Assembly: GCA_046091905.1 (NCBI GenBank)
Contig: JBJTCN010000079.1
Coordinates: 1 to 43,337, forward strand
From: ZLKRG08 sp046091905
Lineage (GTDB): Bacteria > Actinomycetota > Actinomycetes > Nanopelagicales > Nanopelagicaceae
Direction of reading: 5' to 3'
Length of the DNA stretch: 43,337 nucleotides
Below, piece by piece: positions 25,344 to 35,052 of this stretch (position 1 is the first letter of the stretch; every line of letters starts with the position of its first letter). Both the position numbers and the translations under genes were made by a program. Under the pieces are notes generated by a model. It made no database searches. It was not told where the DNA came from and was given only the letters and a program-made list of their open reading frames with translations.

Positions 25344-25380
25344 CAGGTCGGGTGTAAATCCACAACGCCGGGGTACTTGC

Positions 25381-25399
25381 CTAGCCTATCGCAGGCTAG
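25381..25399. other. Inverted repeat between whiA and gap
   Basis: CTAGCCT-ATCGC-AGGCTAG forms a perfect seven-base-pair stem with a five-base loop. It starts a few bases beyond the whiA stop codon and has no T run on either side. It could be an RNA 3'-end structure or a protein-binding site; the sequence does not decide. Confidence 0.5.
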
Positions 25400-25403
25400 A
25401 TGT

Positions 25404-26381
25404 TTAATTAAGTAAATCCGGTGAGAGACCAGCCTCAGTATCAGGAATTCCAAGCTCTCTCGCACGCTTATCCGCCATAGCAAGTAAGCGGCGAATGCGA
25501 CCTGCGATTGCATCTTTGGTCATCGGTGGAGTTGCAAGCGATCCGAGCTCTTCAAGTGAGGCCTGTCCATGATTGATGCGAAGTTCACCTGCCTCTTTTA
25601 AGTGATCCGGAATTGTTTCGCCGAGAATTTCCATGGCACGTTGCACGCGTGCAGATGCTGCAACAGCGGCACGTGCACTTCGTCGCAGATTTGCATCATC
25701 AAAGTTTGCTAATCGATTTGCAGTTGCGCGAACTTCTCGGCGCATCCGACGCTCTTCCCAAGCCATCACTGATTCGTGCGCACCAAATCTGGTAAGTAGC
25801 GCACCAATTGCATCGCCGTCGCGAATTACTACTCGATCTACTCCGCGAACTTCGCGCGCTTTTGCCGAAATTCCAAGTCGACGCGCTGCGCCGACTAATG
25901 CCAACGCAGCCTCTGGACCAGGACAGGTAATTTCAAGTGAAGATGAACGACCAGGTTCGGTTAAAGAGCCGTGTGCAATAAATGCCCCGCGCCATGCAGA
26001 TTCCGCATCACAGATGGGACCATTTACAACTTGTGGTGGCAGACCGCGAATAGGGCGATTATGAGAATCAACTAAGCCAGTCTGTCTTGCCAACGCTTCG
26101 CCATCTTCAATTACTCGAATTACATATCGTGAACCTTTGCGAATTCCAGATGAAGAGATGACTGCCAGATCTGATTCATGGCCATACAGATCTGAAATAT
26201 CTTTTCGAAGTCTGCGCGCGCTCTGCGCTGCATCTAATTCAACTTCGACAACAATCTTTCCAGCTGCGATATGTAAGCCGCCAGCAAAACGTACAAGCGC
26301 CGAAACTTCTGCCTTACGACAGCAGGGTTTCGTAACTGGAAGACGAGATAATTCGTCTTTTAAACTTGAGGTCATTGCCAT
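25404..26381 (-). CDS. whiA: DNA-binding protein WhiA
   Basis: This 325-residue protein has an N-terminal pair of LAGLIDADG-like domains (about residues 15-210, with CCRKAEVSALVRFAGGL and AHGSLTEPGRSSSLEI) and a C-terminal helix-turn-helix (about 230-315, ending GRIRRLLAMADKRARELGIP). In Streptomyces WhiA works with WhiB to switch on sporulation and division genes; in unicellular actinobacteria and firmicutes it affects division and chromosome segregation. It sits last in rapZ-yvcK-whiA, a block conserved across gram-positive bacteria. The start MAMTSSLKDELSRLPV matches the family. Confidence 0.96.
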   Translation of the reverse strand: MAMTSSLKDELSRLPVTKPCCRKAEVSALVRFAGGLHIAAGKIVVEVELDAAQSARRLRKDISDLYGHESDLAVISSSGIRKGSRYVIRVIEDGEALARQTGLVDSHNRPIRGLPPQVVNGPICDAESAWRGAFIAHGSLTEPGRSSSLEITCPGPEAALALVGAARRLGISAKAREVRGVDRVVIRDGDAIGALLTRFGAHESVMAWEERRMRREVRATANRLANFDDANLRRSARAAVAASARVQRAMEILGETIPDHLKEAGELRINHGQASLEELGSLATPPMTKDAIAGRIRRLLAMADKRARELGIPDTEAGLSPDLLN

Positions 26382-26389
26382 ACGAGGAG

Positions 26390-27355
26390 TTATTCAACCC
26401 TATTCGCGTCAAAAATGTGGCGGAAAATTGAATTTAATTTTGAAATATCATGATGAATCGCACCAGGAGCGCGTCTTACATCACTAATAATTAATTTCCC
26501 ACCAAAACCTTCAACCACTGCTTCAAGGTTCTGCTGATCGCGCAAACCTGATTGGTCAGCAATTACATAATCAAAGCGAAGCGATGGCGCATAATCGCTA
26601 AGCAGTTGTAGATGTTCTTGCGGGGTGTAGCCAGCAAATTCATCACCAGAGATTGATGGATGTGCATCTAAATTTAGGAGAATTATTTTCTTGGCACTGC
26701 TTGCGCAGATTGCATCGCGTTGGGCAGGCACCATTAAATGCGGCAATACCGAGGTAAGCCAAGAACCTGGCCCCATAGTTATGAAATCTGCAGACTCTAT
26801 TGCGCGAATTGACTCTGGCCTTGCCGGTGGATGCTCTGGAATTATTCGAATCGACTCAAGGCGACCTTTTGCAGTTGCAACCTCTTTTTGACCGCGCACC
26901 ACAATTCGGCCAACGCTAGTTTTAAAGGTACCTTCAATATCTAATGGTTGCGCCGCCATTGGCAAAACTCTTCCCACCACTCGAAGCAGAGATCCAACAC
27001 GATCGAGTCCTGCCACAAAATCACCATCGCGATCCCAGAGCGCGGTTAATAAAAGATTACCAACGGTATGCTGATTTAATTGTCCTTCGCTAGTGAATCG
27101 ATATTGCAAAATTTCAGCCCAACTTCTACCCCATTCATCATCTGAACAGAGCGCAGTTAGCGCCATTCTTAAATCACCAGGTGGCAAGATTTCAAATTCT
27201 TCACGTAAACGTCCACTTGAGCCACCGTTATCCGCTACTGTCACAATCGCAGTTATTTGATGTGTTAACTGGCGAAGTGCGCTAAGTGTTGCTGCTAGTC
27301 CATGTCCGCCACCTAAGGCCACAACTTTTGGCGTAGAGAAATCTAATTGGCTCAT
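26390..27355 (-). CDS. yvcK: YvcK/CofD-like gluconeogenesis factor
   Basis: This 321-residue protein has the CofD/YvcK fold: VVALGGGHGLAATLSALRQL at the N-terminus, then TVADNGGSSGRLREEFEILP, and later ADFITMGPGSWLTSVLPHL. In Bacillus and mycobacteria YvcK (CuvA in mycobacteria) binds UDP-sugars and tunes cell-wall synthesis and growth on gluconeogenic carbon; it is not the F420 enzyme CofD, although related. It lies between rapZ and whiA as in most gram-positives, eight bases before whiA and six after rapZ. Confidence 0.93.
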   Translation of the reverse strand: MSQLDFSTPKVVALGGGHGLAATLSALRQLTHQITAIVTVADNGGSSGRLREEFEILPPGDLRMALTALCSDDEWGRSWAEILQYRFTSEGQLNQHTVGNLLLTALWDRDGDFVAGLDRVGSLLRVVGRVLPMAAQPLDIEGTFKTSVGRIVVRGQKEVATAKGRLESIRIIPEHPPARPESIRAIESADFITMGPGSWLTSVLPHLMVPAQRDAICASSAKKIILLNLDAHPSISGDEFAGYTPQEHLQLLSDYAPSLRFDYVIADQSGLRDQQNLEAVVEGFGGKLIISDVRRAPGAIHHDISKLNSIFRHIFDANRVE

Positions 27356-27361
27356 GCCCGA

Positions 27362-28219
27362 TTATTCTCTACCAACATCTCTATGAACTGCATGCGCTTC
27401 GATTTCAAATTCACCAAATTTTCCAGATAATTGTTTAGCTAGCTCTTCAGCTATTGCAACGCTTCGATGTTTACCACCAGTGCAGCCAACTGCCAGAGTT
27501 ATATATTTCTTACCTTCGCGTAGATATCCCGCGCTCATCTGCTTTAGTAGATTTGAATAATTAGAGATGATTTCGCTAACACCTGCCTGTGAAAGTACAT
27601 ACGAACTAACTTCAGCGCTCTGCCCAGTCTTAGGTCTTAGCTCTGGTTCCCAATGTGGATTTGGAATGAAGCGGCAATCAAGAACTAAATCTGAGTCCAC
27701 CGGAATTCCGTATTTATAGCCAAAACTTAAGACATTTATCCGAACTCCAGTAGCGCCATCGCTTTTGAAAAATTCATTTATGCGCTTCTCTAATTGATGC
27801 ACATTCAAATTACTAGTGTCAATTACTTGATCCGCATCGGCGCGAAATTCTTCTAATCTGGCGCGCTCTTTTGTTATGCCATCGACAATTCGGCCACTGC
27901 CCTGCAATGGATGTGGGCGCCTGGTTGATTCAAATCGCTGTACCAAGGCTTGATCCGATGCATCTAAAAAGAGCATTCGATAATTAATTCCGGCGCAACG
28001 TAGCTCTTTTATCGCGCTACTTAAATCATCAAAATATTTGCCGGTACGAACATCGACCACGACCGCAATTCGAGGTGCATCAGATGCCTGGGCTAGCCCA
28101 AGAAGTAGTGAAGGCGGCAAGTTATCGACTACATACCAACCAGAATCTTCTAAAGCATGCGCAACAGTTGATCGGCCAGCGCCGGACATTCCCGTTAGTA
28201 ATAGCAATTCATTGCTCAT
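27362..28219 (-). CDS. rapZ: RapZ/YvcJ nucleotide-binding protein
   Basis: This 285-residue protein has a Walker A loop GMSGAGRSTVAHALED and the C-terminal GCTGGKHRSVAIAEEL motif that define the RapZ family, with VVDNLPPSLL between. In E. coli RapZ guides an sRNA for decay and senses amino-sugar precursors; in gram-positives its role is less clear. The ATG at 28219 is preferred to the TTG at 28234 because GGAAG lies eight bases upstream and it gives the usual MSNELLLLTG start. It belongs to the uvrC-rapZ-yvcK-whiA transcript. Confidence 0.93.
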   Translation of the reverse strand: MSNELLLLTGMSGAGRSTVAHALEDSGWYVVDNLPPSLLLGLAQASDAPRIAVVVDVRTGKYFDDLSSAIKELRCAGINYRMLFLDASDQALVQRFESTRRPHPLQGSGRIVDGITKERARLEEFRADADQVIDTSNLNVHQLEKRINEFFKSDGATGVRINVLSFGYKYGIPVDSDLVLDCRFIPNPHWEPELRPKTGQSAEVSSYVLSQAGVSEIISNYSNLLKQMSAGYLREGKKYITLAVGCTGGKHRSVAIAEELAKQLSGKFGEFEIEAHAVHRDVGRE

Positions 28220-28240
28220 GACGACATCTTCCAATACCTG

Positions 28241-30118
28241 TCAAGCATCATGAATCTCGCCGGTCTCCATATCGACCGCTACTTGGGAGCTGCTCAAATG
28301 AGCGCTAATTGCTTCTGCCAAACGTGCACCGATTCCCGGAGTTTGCGCAATATCTTCAAGTGAAGTTTTCTTTATTGCAGAGACCGAACCATATCTATCA
28401 AGTAGCGCTGCTCTTCTAGTTGGCCCTAAATCCTCAATCTCATCTAGCAAAGACTCCAACATAATTTTGGAACGGCGAGAACGGTGGAAAGTAATCGCAA
28501 AGCGGTGTGCCTCATCTCTTACTCTCTGTAATAAATATAGCCCTTCGCTATTTCGCGGCAGAATAATTGGATTTGGATTTTCCGGAAGCCAAATCTCCTC
28601 TAACCTCTTTGCAAGTCCTACAACTGCAATATCGGTAATTCCTAATTCAAGTAAGGCTCGCTCAGCGGCCGCAACTTGTGGCGCTCCGCCATCAACCACA
28701 ATTAAATTTGGTGCGTATGCAAATTTACCTGCGATTTCACCAATCTCAACGTTTTGATCTGAGATCCAGCGCTTCATTCTCCGAGTAATTACCTGATGCA
28801 TCGCTCGGGTGTCATCTTTCGCACTCGCAGTTTCGATAATAAATCTCCGATAATCGCTCTTCTTTACCTGACCATCTTCGAACACCACCATAGATGCAAC
28901 CACGGTGGTGCCAGAGGTATTTGAGATATCGAAACATTCAATTCGAAGAGGTACGCTATCTAACGCCAGTGCTTCTTGGACTTGGGTTAGCGCTTTACCG
29001 CTTACCGCAGCATCATTTGCTCGCTTTGATAAATATTGAATTAAGGAATATCGAGCATTTCGTTCTACCGTCAGAGAAAGTTCTAATTTCTCTCCACGTT
29101 GCGGAATCCGAATCTCTACCTTGGCGCCGCGAAGCTTTGAAAGAAAGTCAGACAAACTAGCTTCAACTTCTCTATTTATAACTAATTCTGGTGGTAGTTC
29201 TTCTTCACCGTAAATAGAGACCAGCAATGGAGTTAATTCATCTTCGCCTTCAAGTATCTCATTCTGATTTAAAATCCAACTTCTTGAACCGCGGATGGAT
29301 CCTGCGCGTACTTTAAAAATAGATGCCGCAGTATGTAGCCCTTCGGTATAAAGAGAGATTACATCTGCATTTAAAGTTTCAGAGAGCGCTGCATCATTAG
29401 ATTCTTGCGCAGTATTTAAAGCATTTACCTGATCTCGTAGTCGAGCAGCTCTCTCAAATTCTTCATTTGCGGCAGCCTCTGCCATCTCTTTCTCTAAGAT
29501 CGCAATTAAATCTGTATTGCCACTTGATAGAAATTTATCCAATTTCTGCGCCAATGTTTTATGTTCCGCTTCTGATACCCAGCCAACGCAAGGTGCGGCG
29601 CATTTTCCGATATCACCTAGTAGACACTGACGCTTAGCAGCTTTAGCTCGCTCAAAATTACCAGCAGTGCAACTTCGAACTGGAAATACTTTTAATAGCG
29701 TGTCATGAGTGGTACGAAGTGCCCAAGCTTGAATATAAGGTCCGTAATATTTAATACCCTTGCGCTTCTCTTGTCTGGTAATAAAGAGCCGCGGAAATTT
29801 ATCATTAATGGTAAGCGCTAAATATGGATAAGACTTATCGTCTCGGAATCTAACGTTATAAGGCGGCTTAAATTGTTTGATCCAGGTATATTCAAGTGAG
29901 AGCGCTTCTACTTCACCGCTAACAATGGTCCAATCGCACCTGACTGCTTCAGAAACCATTCGATCCGTACGTTCTGCTAACCCACTTTGAAAATAAGAAG
30001 AGAGCCGGCTCTTTAGATTAATAGCCTTACCGACATAGAGAACTTGGTCGGCTTTATCGAAGAAGCGATAAACACCTGGTTCGGTTGGGATATTCTCTGG
30101 GCGAAAATTTGCAGGCAT
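28241..30118 (-). CDS. uvrC: UvrABC system protein C (excinuclease subunit)
   Basis: This 625-residue endonuclease makes both cuts around a DNA lesion in nucleotide excision repair. Domains in order are a GIY-YIG nuclease (GVYRFFDKADQVLYVGKAIN, residues about 13-90), a cysteine-rich region (CLLGDIGKCAAPCVGWV), a UVR motif (about 205-240) that binds UvrB, an RNase H-like nuclease (LRIECFDISNTSGT to VVDGGAPQV), and tandem helix-hairpin-helix motifs at the end (YGSVSAIKKTSLEDIAQTPG). It follows uvrA by eight bases. Confidence 0.96.
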   Translation of the reverse strand: MPANFRPENIPTEPGVYRFFDKADQVLYVGKAINLKSRLSSYFQSGLAERTDRMVSEAVRCDWTIVSGEVEALSLEYTWIKQFKPPYNVRFRDDKSYPYLALTINDKFPRLFITRQEKRKGIKYYGPYIQAWALRTTHDTLLKVFPVRSCTAGNFERAKAAKRQCLLGDIGKCAAPCVGWVSEAEHKTLAQKLDKFLSSGNTDLIAILEKEMAEAAANEEFERAARLRDQVNALNTAQESNDAALSETLNADVISLYTEGLHTAASIFKVRAGSIRGSRSWILNQNEILEGEDELTPLLVSIYGEEELPPELVINREVEASLSDFLSKLRGAKVEIRIPQRGEKLELSLTVERNARYSLIQYLSKRANDAAVSGKALTQVQEALALDSVPLRIECFDISNTSGTTVVASMVVFEDGQVKKSDYRRFIIETASAKDDTRAMHQVITRRMKRWISDQNVEIGEIAGKFAYAPNLIVVDGGAPQVAAAERALLELGITDIAVVGLAKRLEEIWLPENPNPIILPRNSEGLYLLQRVRDEAHRFAITFHRSRRSKIMLESLLDEIEDLGPTRRAALLDRYGSVSAIKKTSLEDIAQTPGIGARLAEAISAHLSSSQVAVDMETGEIHDA

Positions 30119-30126
30119 CGCAGTAT

Positions 30127-32985
30127 TTATTTCTTCTTACTTGGTTTCTTTGAAACTTTCCGATTAGACGCAAGAATCTCTGTTACAAATTTACCGGTGT
30201 AGCTACTTGCAACTTTGGCGACCTCTTCAGGCGTGCCCTCTGCAACTACCGTGCCACCACGGAAGCCACCCTCTGGGCCCATATCGATAATCCAATCTGC
30301 ACTCTTAATTACATCAAGATTATGTTCGATAACTACGACTGTGTTTCCGGTATCAACCAAACGATTTAATACCACTAACAATTTACTTACATCTTCAAAG
30401 TGAAGTCCAGTAGTTGGTTCATCTAAAACGTAAATGGTTCTGCCGGTAGAGCGTCGTTGCAGTTCGGTCGCAAGCTTTACTCTCTGCGCTTCGCCGCCAG
30501 ATAGAGTTGGAGCTGACTGACCCAGACGAACATAACCCAATCCGACATCACAGAGCGTCTTTAGGTATCGTGCGATTGTTGGTACTGACTCAAAGAATTG
30601 GTGCGCCTCTTCGATTGGCATATCTAACACATCAGCAATGGTTTTACCCTTGTAATGAACTTCCAACGTCTCTCGGTTATATCTAGCTCCGTGACAAACT
30701 TCGCAAGGAACATAAACATCCGGCAAGAAGTTCATTTCAATTGTAATCGTGCCATCCCCTGAGCAGTTTTCGCAGCGGCCACCCTTTACGTTGAAGCTGA
30801 ACCTGCCTTGCTGATAACCACGAACCTTTGCTTCGGTGGTCTCAGCAAAGAGTGCGCGGACCTTGTCAAAGACTCCGGTGTAGGTAGCTGGATTAGATCT
30901 TGGGGTGCGGCCAATTGGTGATTGATCAACGTGAACGACTTTATCTAAACTATCAATACCAGAGACAGTTCTGTGTCGACCTGGTACTTGTCGAGCGCCA
31001 TTCAATTTATTGGCAAGCGCTATATAGAGAATGTCATTTACTAAGGTTGATTTACCAGAGCCAGATACACCAGTAACCGCAACAAATAATCCAAGCGGAA
31101 TCTCAACATCAATATCTTTGAGGTTATTCTCTTTGGCGCCTTTAACAGTCAATTTGCGTTTTGGATCAACTGGGCGACGGATACTTGGTATCTCAATCGC
31201 TTTGCGCCCAGAGATATAAGCGCCGGTAATAGATTCTTTACTATTAACTAAATCTTCGTATGGACCACTAACTACAACTTTGCCACCATGCTCGCCGGCA
31301 CCTGGCCCAATATCAACAATCCAATCTGCAGTTCGAATTGTCTCCTCATCATGCTCAACCACAATCAGCGTATTTCCAAGATTTCGTAATCTGGTGAGAG
31401 TATCAATTAGGCGTCGGTTATCTCTTTGATGTAATCCAATACTTGGTTCATCTAATACATAAAGCACCCCCACCAGACCGGATCCGATTTGAGTTGCTAA
31501 TCGAATGCGCTGCGCTTCACCGCCCGATAAAGATCCTGCGGCGCGAGATAAAGTTAAATAATCCAGACCCACATCTAGTAAAAAGCCCATTCGTTCGTGG
31601 ACTTCTTTTAGGACTCGCTCCGCAATTTTAGCTTCGCGCGCATTTAACTTAATATTTTTAAGGAAATTTGCGCAATCATCTAACGACATCTCGCAAACTT
31701 CATAAATTGACTTACCGCCGATGGTTACTGCAAGTATCTCTGGTTTTAAACGTGCACCTTTACAGACTTGGCATGGGGTCTCTCTCATAAAAGATTCATA
31801 TTTATCTCGAGCATAATCGCTATCAGTCTCACCATGTTTTCGTTCAATGAAAGGAATTACACCTTCGTATCCCGTGGCATAAATTCGATCTCGACCGTAG
31901 CGATTCTTATATTTAACTTTTAATTCATAGTCATATCCGTGAAGTACCGCTTCTTTTGCTTTTTCCGAGAGTTTCTTCCATGGCGTATCAAGTGAGAATT
32001 TCAAATCTTTCGCTAGAGTTTCTAGTAGGCGCATGAAGTATTCGCTACCGCTACTTGATGACCAGAGTGAAATCGCGCCATCATTAATGGAGATGGAATC
32101 ATCTGGAATTACCAACTCTGGATCAACCTCTAATTTATTGCCAAGGCCAGTGCACTCAGAGCATGATCCGAAGGGTGAGTTAAATGAGAAAGATCTAGGC
32201 TCCAACTCTTCGAAAGAGAGAGCGCAGTCATGACAAGCAAGATGCTCAGAGTAAGTTAGCTCCTCTTTATCTATGACATCCAGAACCACAATTCCATTGC
32301 CTAGCTTTAGCGCAGTTTCTATCGAATCGGTAATTCGAGATTTTGATTCTGGCTTTACCTGCAGTCGATCCACCACAATTTCAATCGTATGCTTCTCTTG
32401 TTTCTTAAGCTTCGGTGGTTCCGCTAATTGTATTACGCTACCGTCAACGCGAGCTCTTGAGAAACCTTGCGAAATTAACTCTTGCCATACATCTGCAAAC
32501 TCGCCTTTTCGTGCACGTACCATTGGTGCTAAAACTTGAAATTTAGTGCCGGTAGGTAAATCTAATATTTGATCAACGATTGCTTGCGGCGTCTGACGTG
32601 CCACCTCTTTGCCGCAATTTGGACAATGTGGTCTACCAGCTCGCGCAAAGAGCAGACGTAGGTAATCGTAGACTTCGGTAATTGTTCCCACCGTCGATCG
32701 AGGATTTCGATTGGTAGATTTTTGATCTATAGATACTGCCGGAGATAAACCTTCAATGAAATCAACATCTGGTTTATCCATCTGCCCTAAGAATTGGCGA
32801 GCGTAGGCTGAGAGTGATTCTACGTATCTGCGCTGACCTTCAGCAAAGATGGTGTCAAAAGCAAGTGAGGATTTTCCCGAGCCCGAGAGCCCAGTAAATA
32901 CCACTAAGGAATTTCGTGGCAGTTCGAGTGAAACATTCTTTAGGTTATGTTCGCGCGCTCCGCGAACTACCAACTGCTCTGCCAC
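30127..32985 (-). CDS. uvrA: UvrABC system protein A (excinuclease ATPase)
   Basis: This 952-residue protein finds DNA damage and loads UvrB. It holds two ABC ATPase modules: Walker A GLSGSGKSSLAFDT near residue 31 and GVSGSGKSTLVNDI near 640, with signatures SLSGGEAQRIRLA and TLSGGEAQRVKLA. Zinc-binding cysteines appear in CHDCALSFEELEPR with GSCSEC, and in CENCSGDGTITIEM with CEVCHG. The C-terminal tail is lysine-rich. The start is GTG at 32985, abutting the uvrB stop (TAAGTG). No SOS-type box is visible nearby. Confidence 0.97.
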   Translation of the reverse strand: MAEQLVVRGAREHNLKNVSLELPRNSLVVFTGLSGSGKSSLAFDTIFAEGQRRYVESLSAYARQFLGQMDKPDVDFIEGLSPAVSIDQKSTNRNPRSTVGTITEVYDYLRLLFARAGRPHCPNCGKEVARQTPQAIVDQILDLPTGTKFQVLAPMVRARKGEFADVWQELISQGFSRARVDGSVIQLAEPPKLKKQEKHTIEIVVDRLQVKPESKSRITDSIETALKLGNGIVVLDVIDKEELTYSEHLACHDCALSFEELEPRSFSFNSPFGSCSECTGLGNKLEVDPELVIPDDSISINDGAISLWSSSSGSEYFMRLLETLAKDLKFSLDTPWKKLSEKAKEAVLHGYDYELKVKYKNRYGRDRIYATGYEGVIPFIERKHGETDSDYARDKYESFMRETPCQVCKGARLKPEILAVTIGGKSIYEVCEMSLDDCANFLKNIKLNAREAKIAERVLKEVHERMGFLLDVGLDYLTLSRAAGSLSGGEAQRIRLATQIGSGLVGVLYVLDEPSIGLHQRDNRRLIDTLTRLRNLGNTLIVVEHDEETIRTADWIVDIGPGAGEHGGKVVVSGPYEDLVNSKESITGAYISGRKAIEIPSIRRPVDPKRKLTVKGAKENNLKDIDVEIPLGLFVAVTGVSGSGKSTLVNDILYIALANKLNGARQVPGRHRTVSGIDSLDKVVHVDQSPIGRTPRSNPATYTGVFDKVRALFAETTEAKVRGYQQGRFSFNVKGGRCENCSGDGTITIEMNFLPDVYVPCEVCHGARYNRETLEVHYKGKTIADVLDMPIEEAHQFFESVPTIARYLKTLCDVGLGYVRLGQSAPTLSGGEAQRVKLATELQRRSTGRTIYVLDEPTTGLHFEDVSKLLVVLNRLVDTGNTVVVIEHNLDVIKSADWIIDMGPEGGFRGGTVVAEGTPEEVAKVASSYTGKFVTEILASNRKVSKKPSKKK

Positions 32986-35052
32986 TTACTCCGCCTCTTC
33001 CATCGCTCTAAGCTCTCGCTTTAAATCTTTAATCTCATCACGCAAACGTGCTGCTAATTCAAATTGCAACTGCGCTGCAGCGCTTTGCATTTGATCGGTG
33101 AGCGACTCTATCAATGCAAGCAACTCTTGTCGTGGCAAACTTACTAGCGACTTGCTATGTACGCCTATAGCTGGTGCCTCGCTACGTTTACCTCCCAATA
33201 ACTTCTGGGTATCTTCCTCTTCTTTGGCAATTAGCTCAGTAATATCGGAAATCTTCTTACGAAGCGGTTGCGGATCTACTCCAAGTTCGGCGTTATATGC
33301 AATTTGTTTAGCTCTACGACGATTAGTTTCATCGATTGCTTTCTTCATGGAATCAGTGATGTTATCGGCATACATATGCACTTCGCCCGAAACGTTACGT
33401 GCGGCACGACCAATGGTCTGGACTAATGAGGTAGCCGAGCGTAAGAAACCTTCTTTATCCGCATCCAAAATAGAAACCAGAGAAACTTCAGGTAAATCCA
33501 AACCTTCACGAAGTAAATTAATACCAATTAAAACATCATATTCACCCAAACGAAGTTCACGAAGTAGCTCTACTCGGCGCAAAGTATCCACCTCCGAATG
33601 CAGATAGCGCACCCGCACTTTTCGCTCTTGCAAATATTCAGTCAAATCTTCGGCCATTTTCTTAGTCAAAGTTGTAACCAGGACGCGTTCATTTCGCTCA
33701 GCTCGCAAATTTATCTCGCCCAAGAGATCATCAATCTGGCCACGAACTGGCTTTAAAACAATCTTTGGATCAACTAAACCAGTTGGGCGAATCACTTGTT
33801 CTACAACTTCACCGCCACATTTTTCTAACTCGTACTTTCCAGGAGTTGCAGAGAGGTAAACCTTCTGCCCTACTCTCTCTAGAAATTCTTTAAATTTAAG
33901 TGGTCGATTATCCATTGCACTTGGCAATCTAAAACCGTGTTCAACCAAGGTACGTTTTCTAGAAGCATCCCCTTCGTACATCGCGCCAATCTGCGGCACG
34001 GTTACGTGGCTTTCATCAATAACCACTAGAAAATCTTCTGGGAAGTAATCAAGTAGGCAATTAGGCGCACTACCCGGTTCGCGATCATCTAAATATCTTG
34101 AGTAGTTTTCGATTCCGCTGCAGAAGCCAAGTTGCTGCAACATTTCCATATCAAAGGTGGTACGCATCCTAAGGCGCTGCGCTTCTAACAACTTTCCTTG
34201 ATTCTCAAACTTGGTTACCTGCATCTCCATGTCCGCTTCAATTTCTGCAAGTGCGCGCTTCATAGTTTCCGGTCCGGCTGCATAATGAGTAGCTGGGAAG
34301 ATGTACATCTCATTTTCATCTCGGATGATTTCACCGGTCAATGGGTGCAAGGTGGTGATCCGCTCAATTTCATCACCAAACATTTCAATGCGCACTGCTA
34401 ACTCTTCGTACATAGGAATAATTTCGATGGTGTCGCCGCGAACTCTAAATGTGCCACGTTCGAACGCTAAATCATTTCTTTTATATTGAATATCTACAAA
34501 TTTACGGAGCAGTGAATTTCTTTCAATCTCTTCGCCAATTCTTAAGCGGACCATTCGATCTACATATTCTTGCGGGGTACCCAGACCATAGATACAGGAA
34601 ACGGTAGCCACCACAATTACATCTCTGCGAGTTAATAAAGAGTTAGTGGCTGAATGTCTAAGGCGTTCGACCTCCGAGTTAACTGAAGAATCCTTCTCAA
34701 TAAAGGTATCGGTTTGAGGTACGTATGCTTCCGGTTGATAGTAATCGTAATAACTTACAAAGTACTCCACTGCGTTATTTGGCAATAACTCTCGAAATTC
34801 ATTTGCTAATTGGGCTGCCAGTGTTTTGTTATGTACCAACACTAAGGTTGGGCGTTGTAACCTTTCGATTAGCCAAGCGGTAGTCGCGGATTTACCAGTA
34901 CCGGTCGCACCTAGCAAGACCACATCTTGTTCACCGGCATTGATACGCCGAGCTAACTCTTCTATCGCCTCCGGCTGATCTCCAGCAGGTTGATAATCAG
35001 AGATTACTTCAAATGGAGCAACCCTTCTTTGTAAATCAGTTACCGGGCGCAT
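32986..35052 (-). CDS. uvrB: UvrABC system protein B (excinuclease helicase)
   Basis: This 688-residue helicase-like protein verifies damage and recruits UvrC. Walker A is LLGATGTGKSATTAWLI, the beta-hairpin that clamps DNA is YYDYYQPEAYVPQTD, the DEAD-box-like motif is VIDESHVTV, and motif VI region is QTIGRAARN. The C-terminal UVR motif (about residues 648-683) contacts UvrC. Its ATG lies 17 bases inside the end of coaE, a coupled arrangement. Confidence 0.97.
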   Translation of the reverse strand: MRPVTDLQRRVAPFEVISDYQPAGDQPEAIEELARRINAGEQDVVLLGATGTGKSATTAWLIERLQRPTLVLVHNKTLAAQLANEFRELLPNNAVEYFVSYYDYYQPEAYVPQTDTFIEKDSSVNSEVERLRHSATNSLLTRRDVIVVATVSCIYGLGTPQEYVDRMVRLRIGEEIERNSLLRKFVDIQYKRNDLAFERGTFRVRGDTIEIIPMYEELAVRIEMFGDEIERITTLHPLTGEIIRDENEMYIFPATHYAAGPETMKRALAEIEADMEMQVTKFENQGKLLEAQRLRMRTTFDMEMLQQLGFCSGIENYSRYLDDREPGSAPNCLLDYFPEDFLVVIDESHVTVPQIGAMYEGDASRKRTLVEHGFRLPSAMDNRPLKFKEFLERVGQKVYLSATPGKYELEKCGGEVVEQVIRPTGLVDPKIVLKPVRGQIDDLLGEINLRAERNERVLVTTLTKKMAEDLTEYLQERKVRVRYLHSEVDTLRRVELLRELRLGEYDVLIGINLLREGLDLPEVSLVSILDADKEGFLRSATSLVQTIGRAARNVSGEVHMYADNITDSMKKAIDETNRRRAKQIAYNAELGVDPQPLRKKISDITELIAKEEEDTQKLLGGKRSEAPAIGVHSKSLVSLPRQELLALIESLTDQMQSAAAQLQFELAARLRDEIKDLKRELRAMEEAE

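Noticed and set aside
25318..25365. Longer gap start at 25365
   Set aside because: The extra 16 residues are not in the family, and GAAAGG sits correctly before ATG 25317.
25633..26064. 143-codon plus-strand frame inside whiA
   Set aside because: Antisense to whiA; Arg/Ser/Ala-rich translation with no recognisable motif or start signal.
29000..29200. Possible SOS (GAAC-N4-GTTC type) box near the uvr genes
   Set aside because: I looked at the uvrA, uvrB and uvrC starts and found no such palindrome.
33098..33607. 169-codon open frame on the plus strand inside uvrB
   Set aside because: Fully antisense to well-conserved uvrB, with low-complexity Ser/Arg-rich translation and no family resemblance. 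It is a shadow of the real gene.
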